This document shows, piece by piece, positions 46,840 through 54,760 of a stretch of 64,000 bases of DNA (position 1 is its first letter; each line of letters begins with the position of its first letter). Origin of the DNA: Flavobacteriaceae bacterium PS02293. Its GTDB lineage: Bacteria > Bacteroidota > Bacteroidia > Flavobacteriales > Weeksellaceae. Under the pieces are notes generated by a model, which did no database searches, was not told the DNA's origin, and worked only from the letters and a program-made list of their open reading frames with translations. The position numbers and the translations under genes are program-made. The stretch is taken from NCBI GenBank assembly GCA_029960045.1, contig JASCOV010000005.1, forward strand, positions 1 to 64,000. The letters run 5' to 3'.

Positions 46840-46867
46840 CCCGGAAGTTTCGATTTCCGGGTTTTTT
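46840..46867 (+). terminator. Terminator of the ELWxxDGT gene
   Basis: The stem cccggaa / ttccggg with an 8-nt loop is followed by six T residues, 24 bp after the stop codon. Confidence 0.85.
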
Positions 46868-46893
46868 ATGTAAAAATTAATTTTATTATTGAA

Positions 46894-46911
46894 ATATACC
46901 GATTGGTATAT
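46894..46911. promoter_or_regulatory. TetR operator site 1 (ATATACCGATTGGTATAT)
   Basis: A perfect 7-bp inverted repeat with a GATT centre lies nine bases upstream of the TATCTTTG -7 box of the TetR gene. Its core ATACC-GATT-GGTAT recurs before the oxidoreductase gene. Confidence 0.8.
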
Positions 46912-46919
46912 AAATTGTT

Positions 46920-46927
46920 TATCTTTG
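46920..46927 (+). promoter_or_regulatory. -7 element TATCTTTG of the tetR-oxidoreductase unit
   Basis: TATCTTTG fits TAnnTTTG and ends 21 nt before ATG 46949. The operator at 46894-46911 occupies the spacer/-33 region just upstream. Confidence 0.6.
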
Positions 46928-46948
46928 CAAAGTCAATTCAGTTCAAAA

Positions 46949-47542
46949 ATGTCAAAAGCAGAAAAAACCAGACAGTTCATCATCGAAAGTACAGCAGAAC
47001 TTTTCAACAAGAAAGGTTATGCAGGAACGTCTTTGGCTCATATTTCTGAAGCAACAGGATTGACGAAAGGAAGCATCTATGGGAATTTTGCCAACAAAGA
47101 TGAAGTCGCAAAAGAGGTTTTTCTCTACAACGCAAAACGTCTTCAATCTGCCATTGCTGATAAATTAAATCCTGAAATGTCAACCCGCGAAAAACTGATG
47201 GCCTTTCTGGATTATTACAGAAATTCGTGGGACAACAACTTTTCACGTGGTGGTTGCCCGATAATGAACACCGCCATCGAAGCAGACGACACAATGCCTT
47301 TCCTTAAAGCGGAAGTTGCGAAAAGTTTCGCATCGTGGTCCAATAAAATTACCGGAATTCTGGAAGAAGGTAAAACCAAAAACGAAATTGTAGATTCCAT
47401 CAATGCTTCAGACTATTCTTACTTATTTATAATGCTGATAGAAGGCGGAATCTTGCTTTCGAAGACAACTAATAATCAAAACCATCTCTATCAGGCTTTG
47501 GACAGAATAATTAAAATCACCGACATCGAGTTAATCAAATAA
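46949..47542 (+). CDS. TetR-family repressor of the oxidoreductase module
   Basis: From ATG 46949 (MSKAEKTRQFI) the protein has 197 residues; an upstream alternative start at 46889 would run through the operator and promoter. The N-terminal helix-turn-helix is IIESTAELFNKKGYAGTSLAHISEATGLTKGSIYGNFANKDEVAKEVF. The C-terminal ligand domain includes SRGGCPIMNTAIEADD, similar to a TetR subgroup that senses reactive electrophiles with its Cys; that is inference. It sits upstream of the MDR and SDR genes, and matching operators precede both its own gene and the MDR gene, so it likely represses the whole unit. Confidence 0.9.
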   Translation: MSKAEKTRQFIIESTAELFNKKGYAGTSLAHISEATGLTKGSIYGNFANKDEVAKEVFLYNAKRLQSAIADKLNPEMSTREKLMAFLDYYRNSWDNNFSRGGCPIMNTAIEADDTMPFLKAEVAKSFASWSNKITGILEEGKTKNEIVDSINASDYSYLFIMLIEGGILLSKTTNNQNHLYQALDRIIKITDIELIK

Positions 47543-47558
47543 AATTTTTTAAAGTAAA

Positions 47559-47576
47559 ATATACCGATTGGTATTA
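47559..47576. promoter_or_regulatory. TetR operator site 2, before the MDR oxidoreductase
   Basis: The core ATACC-GATT-GGTAT (47561-47574) is identical to site 1. It lies between the tetR stop and the oxidoreductase ATG at 47583. No TAnnTTTG box is visible here, so this site may act as a roadblock or second repression point. Confidence 0.75.
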
Positions 47577-47582
47577 AAAACT

Positions 47583-48584
47583 ATGAAAGCATTTATCCTC
47601 AAACATTACAGCAAAACAGAACAGCTGGAACTGGCCGAAGTTCCCAAACCAAGCATCAAAGAAAATGAAGTTTTGGTAGAAATCCACTCAGCAAGTGTGA
47701 ATCAATTGGACAGCAAACTGAAAAGTGGCGAATTCAAGTTGTTGCTTCCTTACAAATTCCCTTTGATATTGGGACACGACGTCGCAGGAATCGTTGTAGA
47801 GGTTGGTTCAAAAGTGAAAAATTTCAAAATTGGAGACGAGGTTTTCTCACGAGTTCCTGATTTTCATATTGGTGCTTTTGCAGAATATATTGCGATTAAT
47901 GAAGAATTTGTTGCTCCAAAACCAAAGAACATTTCGATGGAAGAAGCCGCTTCTATTCCGCTCGTTGGTTTGACGGTTTGGCAGGCATTTGTTAAAAAAG
48001 CAAATTTAAAAAAAGGACAGAAAGTATTTATTCAGGCTGGTTCTGGTGGCGTTGGAACTTTTGCCATTCAGTTAGCTAAACATTTGGGAGCTTTCGTGGC
48101 AACTACGACCAGTGAAAAGAATGTTGAATTGGTGAAAAAACTCGGAGCCGATGTTGTCATCGATTATAAAACCCAGGATTTTGAAGATATCTTGAAAGAT
48201 TACGATTTGGTTCTGAACAGTCAAGACCAAAAAACTTTAGAAAAATCAATCAGAATATTAAAGCAAGGAGGAAAAGTAATATCAATCTCAGGTCCGCCGG
48301 ATGTTGCTTTTGCAAAAGAAATCGGACTCAATTTCTTCCTTAGAACCGTGATGTTTTTTTTAAGTTTTAAAACTGAAAAACTCGCTAAAAAGCAAAACGT
48401 AGATTATTCTTTTCTTTTTATGCTCGCAAATGGAAAACAATTATCCGAAATAGGAAAACTAATAGAATCAGGAATCATTAAACCAATTATAGACAAAATA
48501 TTTCCTTTTGAACAAACCAAAGACGCCATCAAGTATGTCGAAAGCGGAAGAGCAAAAGGGAAAGTAATCATCAAAATAAAATAA
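47583..48584 (+). CDS. MDR-family NADP-dependent quinone/alkenal oxidoreductase
   Basis: From ATG 47583 the protein has 333 residues. It is a medium-chain dehydrogenase without the structural zinc cysteines: MKAFILKHYSKTEQLELAEVPKP, LGHDVAGIVVEVGSKVKNFKIGDEVFSR, then the Rossmann segment KKGQKVFIQAGSGGVGTFAIQLAKHLGAFVATTTSEKN. This group reduces quinones or alpha,beta-unsaturated carbonyls with NADPH. The upstream TTG at 47568 lies in the operator and is unlikely to be the start. It is followed by an SDR gene 13 bp later; the same TetR likely controls both. Confidence 0.9.
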   Translation: MKAFILKHYSKTEQLELAEVPKPSIKENEVLVEIHSASVNQLDSKLKSGEFKLLLPYKFPLILGHDVAGIVVEVGSKVKNFKIGDEVFSRVPDFHIGAFAEYIAINEEFVAPKPKNISMEEAASIPLVGLTVWQAFVKKANLKKGQKVFIQAGSGGVGTFAIQLAKHLGAFVATTTSEKNVELVKKLGADVVIDYKTQDFEDILKDYDLVLNSQDQKTLEKSIRILKQGGKVISISGPPDVAFAKEIGLNFFLRTVMFFLSFKTEKLAKKQNVDYSFLFMLANGKQLSEIGKLIESGIIKPIIDKIFPFEQTKDAIKYVESGRAKGKVIIKIK

Positions 48585-48597
48585 CAAATTCATCATT

Positions 48598-49359
48598 ATG
48601 AAAACAACCAACAACACCGTTTTAATTTCCGGCGGAAGCGCAGGAATCGGATTCGAAATCGCAAAATTACTTTCCGAAAAAGGCAACAATGTCATCATCA
48701 CCGGAAGAAATGAAGAACGCTTAAACCAAGCCGCTTCAAAACTAAACAATGTAAAAACCATCGTTTCAGATGTCTCAAATCCTGAAGATGTCGAAAAATT
48801 AGTCACTCAAATCAAAGCAGATTTCCCTCAACTGAATATGGTCATCAATAACGCCGGACGTGCCTTGGTTTATGATATCATTTCAGAAAACGCCAACGCA
48901 TTCGAAAAAGCAGAAGATGAAATGCTGACCAACTATCTTTCCATTATCAGACTCAACGAGAAGCTTTTACCACTTTTAAAAACTCAGGAAAATGCTGCGA
49001 TTGTGAACGTTTCTTCTGTCGTGGCTTTCGTTCCAGGCGCATTGGCAACCTATTCTGCAAGCAAAGCAGCCTTGCATTCATACACTCAATATTTACGTTT
49101 AGCTTTAAGCAAAGAAACCAATGTCAAAGTTTTTGAATTAATGCCACCTTTGGTCGACACCGAATTCTCTGCACCAATCGGAGGGAAAAACGGCGTGTCT
49201 CCGGCATTTGTAGCCGAACAATTTGTAGCCGGACTGGAAAATGACACCTTCGAAATCCGTGTTGGGCAGACAGAGGATATGTACAGATTATATTTGTCAT
49301 CGCCGGAAGAAGCTTTGAAAGTGATGAACCAAAGCAGAAGAGAAGAAATAGCTTCATAA
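48598..49359 (+). CDS. SDR-family oxidoreductase (DltE-like)
   Basis: This encodes 253 residues. The cofactor motif is ISGGSAGIGFEIAKLLSEKGNNVIITGRNEERL, followed by NNAGRA and the active-site set S in NVSSVVAF and YSASKAA. The overall pattern resembles the DltE-like subgroup. The substrate is unknown. It is 13 bp after the MDR gene on the same strand and therefore in the TetR-controlled unit. A strong inverted repeat lies just downstream (49421-49475) and may mark the transcript end. Confidence 0.88.
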   Translation: MKTTNNTVLISGGSAGIGFEIAKLLSEKGNNVIITGRNEERLNQAASKLNNVKTIVSDVSNPEDVEKLVTQIKADFPQLNMVINNAGRALVYDIISENANAFEKAEDEMLTNYLSIIRLNEKLLPLLKTQENAAIVNVSSVVAFVPGALATYSASKAALHSYTQYLRLALSKETNVKVFELMPPLVDTEFSAPIGGKNGVSPAFVAEQFVAGLENDTFEIRVGQTEDMYRLYLSSPEEALKVMNQSRREEIAS

Positions 49360-49420
49360 GTCAAATTTTGTCCTGAGAAAGGTAGCGGACTTATATTCTG
49401 CATTCCGAATAACCGTAATA

Positions 49421-49475
49421 TTGTCATTCCGTAGGAATCCAGACAGTGTTTGTTTAGATTCCTACGGAATGACAA
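49421..49475. repeat. Long perfect inverted repeat (19-bp arms), MITE/REP-like
   Basis: TTGTCATTCCGTAGGAATC is repeated as its exact reverse complement after a 17-nt loop. Transcribed, it would form a strong hairpin. A partial copy (cattccgaat) lies 20 bp upstream. GTCATTCC...GGAATGAC repeats are common dispersed elements in bacterial genomes, so this is probably one copy of a family. Confidence 0.85.
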
Positions 49476-49509
49476 AAACGCGGTAAAAACACAATGAAAA
49501 TTTATAAAA

Positions 49510-50232
49510 ATGATACCAAATCTTCCCATTCACATTATTCTGATATTCGGACTGACGACAGTTGCAACTTTGTTTCTATTCCTTAGGATAATTAGGAAGT
49601 CCAGTTCCGAAGTGACAAAAAAAAAGTCCATTCCAGTTTTTATAGGGTTGATTTTTTGGTTGATTTTACAAGCAATTTTAACATTGAATAATGTTTACAA
49701 TAGTAATCTTTTATTATTTCCTCCGAAAATAATGTTGCTGGGAATTTTGCCACCACTTTTGGTCATTATTCTTTTATTTGCAACTTCGAAAGGAAGACAA
49801 TTCATTGATAGTTTACCTCTTAAGAATATTACTTATCTTAATATTGTAAGAATTCCTGTGGAGATTGTTTTATTCTGGCTTTTCATAAACAAAGCAATTC
49901 CTGAATTAATGACTTTTGAAGGGAGAAACTTTGATATTTTGGCAGGTATTTCCGCTCCTTTTATTGCTTATTTCACATTTAGAAATCAGAAAATAAATCG
50001 GAATATTTTATTGATTTGGAATTTCATCTGTCTTGGACTTTTGCTGAATATAGTCATTAATGCTCTACTTTCCGCACCTTCTCCTTTACAGAAATTTGCT
50101 TTTGAACAACCAAACATTGCCATTTTAAATTTCCCGTTCAGCTGGCTTCCGACTTTTATAGTTCCAATTGTTTTGTTCGGACATTTGGTTTCGATAAGAC
50201 AATTATTTATGAATAATTACTCTAATAATTAA
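49510..50232 (+). CDS. Multi-pass membrane protein of unknown function
   Basis: This encodes 240 residues with about seven hydrophobic segments (near 7-25, 42-60, 72-92, 106-127, 141-156, 166-187 and 212-231). No known family is recognised. Conserved-looking features are the charged segment RKSSSEVTKKK after the first helix and FEGRNFD between the fourth and fifth segments. Loops between helices are short. Its start ATG follows the 19-bp inverted repeat by 34 bp. No neighbour suggests a role: the next gene is a thioesterase 72 bp downstream on the same strand. Confidence 0.75.
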   Translation: MIPNLPIHIILIFGLTTVATLFLFLRIIRKSSSEVTKKKSIPVFIGLIFWLILQAILTLNNVYNSNLLLFPPKIMLLGILPPLLVIILLFATSKGRQFIDSLPLKNITYLNIVRIPVEIVLFWLFINKAIPELMTFEGRNFDILAGISAPFIAYFTFRNQKINRNILLIWNFICLGLLLNIVINALLSAPSPLQKFAFEQPNIAILNFPFSWLPTFIVPIVLFGHLVSIRQLFMNNYSNN

Positions 50233-50304
50233 ATAGTTTTAAATTTCAATTTTAAATCTAAAACCTAAATTCTACTACCCAAAATCTAACACCACCACTT
50301 ATCT

Positions 50305-50745
50305 ATGAATCCACTAGAACATATGAAAACCCTTATCGGAAAAGAATTCACAGATTCACCATCACCGTTTATGCGCTGGCTGAAACCGATTGTAATTTCC
50401 GTAGAAAAGGGACATTTGGAATTCCAATACACCATCCGTCCGGAATGGCTGAATCCAATCGGAAATCTGCACGGCGGTGTTACTGCGGCAATTATTGATG
50501 ACGTTTTGGGAGCAACAATGTTCTCTCTTAATGAACCCACTTTCTACACAACCATCAACAATGTCATCGATTATTTCGGGATTGCGAAAGAAGGCGAAAA
50601 CATCATTGCAGAAACGCATATTACCAAATTGGGAAAACAATTTATCAACGCAACCTGCGAAGTCTGGAATGCTGATAAATCAAGATTGATTGCAAAAGGA
50701 ACATCCAATCTATTTAAAACTGAAATTAGAAAATCAAATGCCTAA
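50305..50745 (+). CDS. PaaI-family hotdog thioesterase
   Basis: This encodes 146 residues. The hotdog-fold signature is RPEWLNPIGNLHGGVTAAIIDDVLGATMFSL, with the conserved HGG and the following Asp, and a second strand set (YFGIAKEGENIIAETHITKLGKQFINATCEVWNADKSRLIAKGTSNLF). Such enzymes hydrolyse acyl- or aryl-CoA thioesters in the cytoplasm. The substrate is not predictable. It lies 118 bp upstream of a FabF-type synthase, which hints at acyl metabolism but not at a fixed pathway. Start ATG 50305 is preferred over an in-frame ATG six codons later because of the usual family length. Confidence 0.87.
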   Translation: MNPLEHMKTLIGKEFTDSPSPFMRWLKPIVISVEKGHLEFQYTIRPEWLNPIGNLHGGVTAAIIDDVLGATMFSLNEPTFYTTINNVIDYFGIAKEGENIIAETHITKLGKQFINATCEVWNADKSRLIAKGTSNLFKTEIRKSNA

Positions 50746-50863
50746 ATTTGCAGATTATTATTCCTAACATAATATTTCAGGAACATAGATGATGGCAGAA
50801 ACCAGTGAAGATGATTCTTCAATTAAAATCTGCTCCTAATATTTAAAATTTAAAAATAGATCA

Positions 50864-52099
50864 ATGAAACGAGTTGTAATTACCGGAATGGGAGCTGTAA
50901 CGCCTCTTGGAAATGATGTCGACACTTTTTGGAAAAACAGTTTAGCAGGAGAAAGTGGCGCTGCAACCATCACGCACTTCAATCCGGAAAAATTCAAAGT
51001 TCAGTTTGCGGCTGAGGTCAAAAACTTCACGCCCGAAAAATATCTGGACAAAAACGAAATCAAACGAAGCGACCTTTTCACACAATTTGCCATCTACGCC
51101 TCCGCAGAAGCGATGGAAGATTCCGGTTTGGATTTGGCAAGTATCGACCCTTTTGACATCGGTGTTATTTGGGGAACGGGACAAGGCGGAATGCAGACTT
51201 TCGAAGACGACGTCATAGATTTTGCAACCGGAGACGGAACGCCGAGATTCAGCCCGTTCTTCGTTCCGAAACTGATTGCCAATATGGCTTCCGGAATGAT
51301 CTCGATGAAATATGGATTGAGAGGAATCAACTACACAACAGTTTCCGCTTGTGCCACAGCAAACACAGCTTTTATGGATGCCTTTAATTATATCCGTTGG
51401 GGAAAAGCGAAAATCATCGTCAGTGGTGGTTCGGAAGCGCCTATTACTCAGGCTTCTGTCGGCGGATTTTCATCAATGAAAGCAATGTCCACCAGAAATG
51501 ACGACCCAAAAGCAGCCAGCCGACCTTACGACGTAGAGCGTGACGGATTTATAATGGGAGAAGGTGCAGGCGCATTGATTCTTGAGGAATACGAACACGC
51601 CAAAGCAAGAGGTGCAAAAATATATGCGGAACTGATTGGTGCTGCAATGACCGCCGATGCTTATCATATGACCGCTCCACATCCGGAAGGAATTGGTGCA
51701 GCAAAATCTATGGAACTGGCTCTGGAAGACGCAAACATCACTTCCGAACAAGTCGATTATCTGAATCCGCACGCCACTTCTACCCCACTTGGAGATTTAG
51801 CAGAACTGAATGCAATTACTAAAGTTTTCAAAGGAAGTCCTAATCTTGACATCAGTGCCACCAAATCTATGACAGGCCATTTGCTCGGAGCAGCCGGCGC
51901 AGTTGAAGCAATATTATGTATCAAAGCTATTCAGAATAGTATTATTCCGCCAACCATCAATATTTCCAATCTTGATGAGAATATTCCTGCCGGAATTAAT
52001 ATTGTGACAGAACCTAAGGAAAAAGAAATCAATATTGCGATGAGTAATGCTTTTGGTTTTGGAGGACATAACTCGACAGTTATTTTTAGGAAGATTTAA
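50864..52099 (+). CDS. fabF: 3-oxoacyl-ACP synthase II (FabF type)
   Basis: This encodes 411 residues, the usual KAS II length. It opens MKRVVITGMGAVTPLG, as in FabF. The catalytic Cys is in TVSACATANTAF, the first His in DYLNPHATSTPLGD and the second His in SMTGHLLGAAGAVEA; the C-terminal SNAFGFGGHNSTVIF is also typical. It extends acyl chains by condensation with malonyl-ACP. A second, more housekeeping copy may exist next to acpP elsewhere, so this could be a paralogue. No acpP lies in the window. It is followed by a phased repeat and a bidirectional terminator. Confidence 0.92.
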   Translation: MKRVVITGMGAVTPLGNDVDTFWKNSLAGESGAATITHFNPEKFKVQFAAEVKNFTPEKYLDKNEIKRSDLFTQFAIYASAEAMEDSGLDLASIDPFDIGVIWGTGQGGMQTFEDDVIDFATGDGTPRFSPFFVPKLIANMASGMISMKYGLRGINYTTVSACATANTAFMDAFNYIRWGKAKIIVSGGSEAPITQASVGGFSSMKAMSTRNDDPKAASRPYDVERDGFIMGEGAGALILEEYEHAKARGAKIYAELIGAAMTADAYHMTAPHPEGIGAAKSMELALEDANITSEQVDYLNPHATSTPLGDLAELNAITKVFKGSPNLDISATKSMTGHLLGAAGAVEAILCIKAIQNSIIPPTINISNLDENIPAGINIVTEPKEKEINIAMSNAFGFGGHNSTVIFRKI

Positions 52100-52173
52100 T
52101 TAAATTTTATTTTTACATTAATAATTTTAATTAAAAGTAAAATAATTAAGAAAACACAAGCAATACATCTACT

Positions 52174-52217
52174 GTACAGAAAGGGTACAGACAGTGTACG
52201 GAAAGTGTACAGCGACA
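52174..52217. repeat. Four GTACrG sites at exact 11-bp spacing
   Basis: GTACAG/GTACAG/GTACGG/GTACAG start at 52174, 52185, 52196 and 52207. The 11-bp period is close to one helical turn, so the half-palindromic GTAC sites face one side of the helix. It lies 75 bp after fabF and before its terminator. Confidence 0.75.
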
Positions 52218-52280
52218 GCACAGAAAATCAATGTGAAAAATATTCACTTTGGTTCTAAATACTTTTCAAATGAATTCAAT

Positions 52281-52313
52281 AAAAAAGGCTTAGTTTTTTA
52301 CTAAGCCTTTTTT
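52281..52313. terminator. Bidirectional intrinsic terminator
   Basis: A 13-bp stem (aaaaaaggcttag / ctaagcctttttt) with a 7-nt loop lies between the convergent fabF and HugZ-like genes. Confidence 0.9.
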
Positions 52314-52330
52314 ATAATTGAAAATCGATA

Positions 52331-52855
52331 TTATTTCTGTGTGTGATTGATATCGTTTCTGTGTTCCATTATTTCAAGATTTGAATCTACAAAATAAGCA
52401 CTTCCGAAACCGTTCACATAAGCACCTTTCACAGGATGAAGCGCCACTAAGATAAAATCTGTCATTTCATTAAGAACATCTACGATTTTTCCGTGTCTTT
52501 CTTTCAGTTTTCCAACCACATTGTTCCAGTCATCAGTATCTCTTTCGATTTGAGAAGTTGAAACCTCAACAGTCAGTCTTTCTCTTGCGTAAACTTGTTT
52601 TGTCGCAGACTCATCCTCGATGAACATTGCAGAAACTTTTCTTCCTTCAGAAAGATTCTTTGTATGCTTTGCCATAAAAGAAACTAAAATATAGAATTTG
52701 TTATCAATCTCTACAAATGGTGCATAACTAGCATTCGGAGTTCCTTCTGCATCTACAGTTGCCAAAGTTACACTTAGTGTTTTAGCAATTAATTCTTTTA
52801 CTTTTGGAGCAACCGGTTTTGCTTGTCTCTTTGCTTCTTCTGTATGTTCACTCAT
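52331..52855 (-). CDS. HugZ/HutZ-like split-barrel heme- or flavin-binding protein
   Basis: This encodes 174 residues, near the length of the heme-utilisation protein HutZ. The fold is a pyridoxamine-phosphate-oxidase-like split barrel: KTLSVTLATVDAEGTPNASYAPFVEIDNKFYILVSFMAKHTKNLSEGRKVSAMFIED. The C-terminal GAYVNGFGSAYFVDSNLEIMEHRNDINH has late His residues where HutZ-type proteins place the heme ligand. This supports a heme-degradation or heme-binding role, but flavin- or F420-type relatives look similar. It is divergent from an AraC regulator and near a siderophore-interacting-type flavoprotein, which strengthens the iron/heme reading. Confidence 0.72.
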   Translation of the reverse strand: MSEHTEEAKRQAKPVAPKVKELIAKTLSVTLATVDAEGTPNASYAPFVEIDNKFYILVSFMAKHTKNLSEGRKVSAMFIEDESATKQVYARERLTVEVSTSQIERDTDDWNNVVGKLKERHGKIVDVLNEMTDFILVALHPVKGAYVNGFGSAYFVDSNLEIMEHRNDINHTQK

Positions 52856-52878
52856 AATATATTATTTTTTAGATTCAA

Positions 52879-52886
52879 CAAAAATA
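52879..52886 (-). promoter_or_regulatory. -7 element TATTTTTG of the HugZ-like gene
   Basis: Minus-strand TATTTTTG fits TAnnTTTG and ends 23 nt upstream of the ATG at 52855, in the divergent gap with the AraC gene. Confidence 0.5.
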
Positions 52887-52989
52887 GCTATTTAGATTTA
52901 AAATAAATAATTTGACATTATGTATAATTTCATATATTTAAAATCACACAGTTACAGAATTATTGAATAATTTTACTGTTTACTTTCAG

Positions 52990-53853
52990 ATGAACAAAAA
53001 TATCCCGACATATAATCTCAATGACATCACAACCGATGGATTGGTATTTAAATTTGTCAGGGAAATATCTGAGGAAACAAATAAAGATATCGAGGAAAAA
53101 GGCGTCCACAGAGACAGTCATTATCTCTTTCTTTTCCTGCAAAGCGGTAAAGCTGAAGGTATGGTGGATTTTAAAAACTTCGAAACAGAAGGTCCATCAG
53201 TTTTCTGCATAATGCCCGGACAGGTTCACTATTCCAAGAGTTTTAACTTCTGTGGCTGGTTTTTAGCCGTCAATTCCGACTTGGTTCCGAATGAAGTTCG
53301 TGCAGTATTTGAAGAATCTCTTTTTCCAATTCTTCCTTTAAATATAAAATCTGAATTTGTGAAAAACCTTGATGATTGCGCTCAGCTTCTTTATTTATAT
53401 CATAAAAACGCAAAAACCGATTTGAACATCGTTCAGTCACTTTTGGATGCTTACACTGGAATGCTTGCTTCGGTCTTTGCTGAGAATTCTACTCAGGAAG
53501 AGATTAAGGAAAGTCGTGCTTTGAAACTGACAAGGCAATTCAAAACGCTTGTAAAGTATAATTTCAAAACCCTGAAAAGTCCATCTTTTTATGCTGAATT
53601 GATGAATATCTCCGCAACCTATCTTACAGAAGTTGTGAAATATATTACGGGAAAACCAGCAGGATATTGGATTCAGCAGGAAATTATCATCGAGGCAAAA
53701 CGTCTCCTTTTCTACACGGATCTGACAGTGAAAGAAATCGCCAATGAACTGGGTTATGATGATTATGCTTACTTTTCGAGAATGTTTTCGAAGCAGACAA
53801 AACAGTCTGCAATGGATTTCCGAAAGAAAAACAAAATCGAGTTTACTGAATAA
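52990..53853 (+). CDS. AraC-family transcriptional regulator
   Basis: From ATG 52990 the protein has 287 residues; an in-frame TTG at 52963 is less likely. The C-terminal two-HTH domain is clear (SPSFYAELMNISATYLTEVVKYITGKPAGYWIQQEIIIEAKRLLFYTDLTVKEIANELGYDDYAYFSRMFSKQTKQSAMDFRKKN). The N-terminal half is a cupin-like sensing domain (HRDSHYLFLFLQSGKAEGMVDF, VFCIMPGQVHYSKSF). It shares a divergent regulatory region with the HugZ-like gene and precedes the flavoprotein by 86 bp, so it probably regulates both. Confidence 0.88.
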   Translation: MNKNIPTYNLNDITTDGLVFKFVREISEETNKDIEEKGVHRDSHYLFLFLQSGKAEGMVDFKNFETEGPSVFCIMPGQVHYSKSFNFCGWFLAVNSDLVPNEVRAVFEESLFPILPLNIKSEFVKNLDDCAQLLYLYHKNAKTDLNIVQSLLDAYTGMLASVFAENSTQEEIKESRALKLTRQFKTLVKYNFKTLKSPSFYAELMNISATYLTEVVKYITGKPAGYWIQQEIIIEAKRLLFYTDLTVKEIANELGYDDYAYFSRMFSKQTKQSAMDFRKKNKIEFTE

Positions 53854-53939
53854 TTCACCTCAAAAAGTCCAATTTCTTCCCCGAAATAGCTATCGTTTCC
53901 TTTTACCTATCTGATTTTCTTTGTAGAAAATTATTGATT

Positions 53940-54659
53940 ATGCCAAGTATGCCAAAATGGTTGAATGATACGATGGAAAATATATTCGCTTCCAAATATA
54001 TCCGTGAAACAACCGTCATAGAAACAGAAAATATTTCGGACAAATTAAAAAGAATCAAATTCTCCGGCAACCTTCTCGGTTTGGAATATAAGCCAGGATA
54101 CTCAATTGAGTTTCGTGTAAACGATACAGATTATCGGAAATATACGCCCTATAATTATGACAGAGCTGAAGGTACTTTTGAGATACTTTGTCATCTTCAC
54201 GGGAATGCTTCCGGCTGCGATTTTATAGAGAATCTAAGGGTTGGAGAGACATTAAAATATATCATTCCCAGGGGAAAAGATATGTTCAAAAGTGACTTTA
54301 AACATCATATCATCATTGGTGATGAAACATCTTTAGGAGCAGCTTTATCAATAAAATACGAAACCGATGGCTATGGCTATTATTCCTTCGACAGTATTTT
54401 TGAACTGGATGACCATCAAATCCTGAAAGATTTAGAATTATATGGATATTACACCTTAAAAAATGAGCCTGATAAAATCATCGAATCTATCAATATTCTA
54501 TTTAAAGAAGGTATAATTGAGCTTGACAATTCAGCATTTTACATTACTGGAAATGGCAAAACATTACAGAAAGTACGCAAATCACTGAAAGACAATAACA
54601 TATCAGGTCATCAGATTTTCTCCCAAGCTTACTGGATAGAAGGCAGAAAAGGATTGTGA
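53940..54659 (+). CDS. Siderophore-interacting-protein-family flavoprotein
   Basis: From ATG 53940 (MPSMPKW) the protein has 239 residues. The ferredoxin-reductase-like FAD domain has the flavin signature YRKYTPYNYD (RxYT type). The NAD(P)-binding half has HHIIIGDETSLGAALSI and a terminal FSQAYWIEGRKG, where family members have a YWxxG motif. Family members reduce ferric siderophores or other iron complexes in the cytoplasm, or act with heme-uptake systems. It follows the AraC regulator on the same strand. With the HugZ-like gene this makes a plausible iron/heme acquisition module. Confidence 0.8.
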   Translation: MPSMPKWLNDTMENIFASKYIRETTVIETENISDKLKRIKFSGNLLGLEYKPGYSIEFRVNDTDYRKYTPYNYDRAEGTFEILCHLHGNASGCDFIENLRVGETLKYIIPRGKDMFKSDFKHHIIIGDETSLGAALSIKYETDGYGYYSFDSIFELDDHQILKDLELYGYYTLKNEPDKIIESINILFKEGIIELDNSAFYITGNGKTLQKVRKSLKDNNISGHQIFSQAYWIEGRKGL

Positions 54660-54706
54660 AATATAAAAACATTGATACTCGAATTTTTTATATAAAACTA
54701 AAATCG

Positions 54707-54714
54707 TAATTTTG
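54707..54714 (+). promoter_or_regulatory. -7 element TAATTTTG of ahcY
   Basis: TAATTTTG fits TAnnTTTG and ends 46 nt before ATG 54761. The leader between them is AT-rich and shows no SAH-riboswitch-like structure by eye. Confidence 0.6.
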
Positions 54715-54760
54715 CACTTTGGTTTTAAAAAACTGATTTTTAATTTATTTAATTATAAAT

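Noticed and set aside
46889..46948. Longer N-terminus for the TetR protein at 46949
   Set aside because: The extension would be encoded by the operator and the -7 box; MSKAEKTRQFI is the normal start.
54715..54760. SAH or SAM riboswitch upstream of ahcY
   Set aside because: Only about 46 nt of AT-rich leader follow the promoter box and no matching stem-loops or conserved core were seen.
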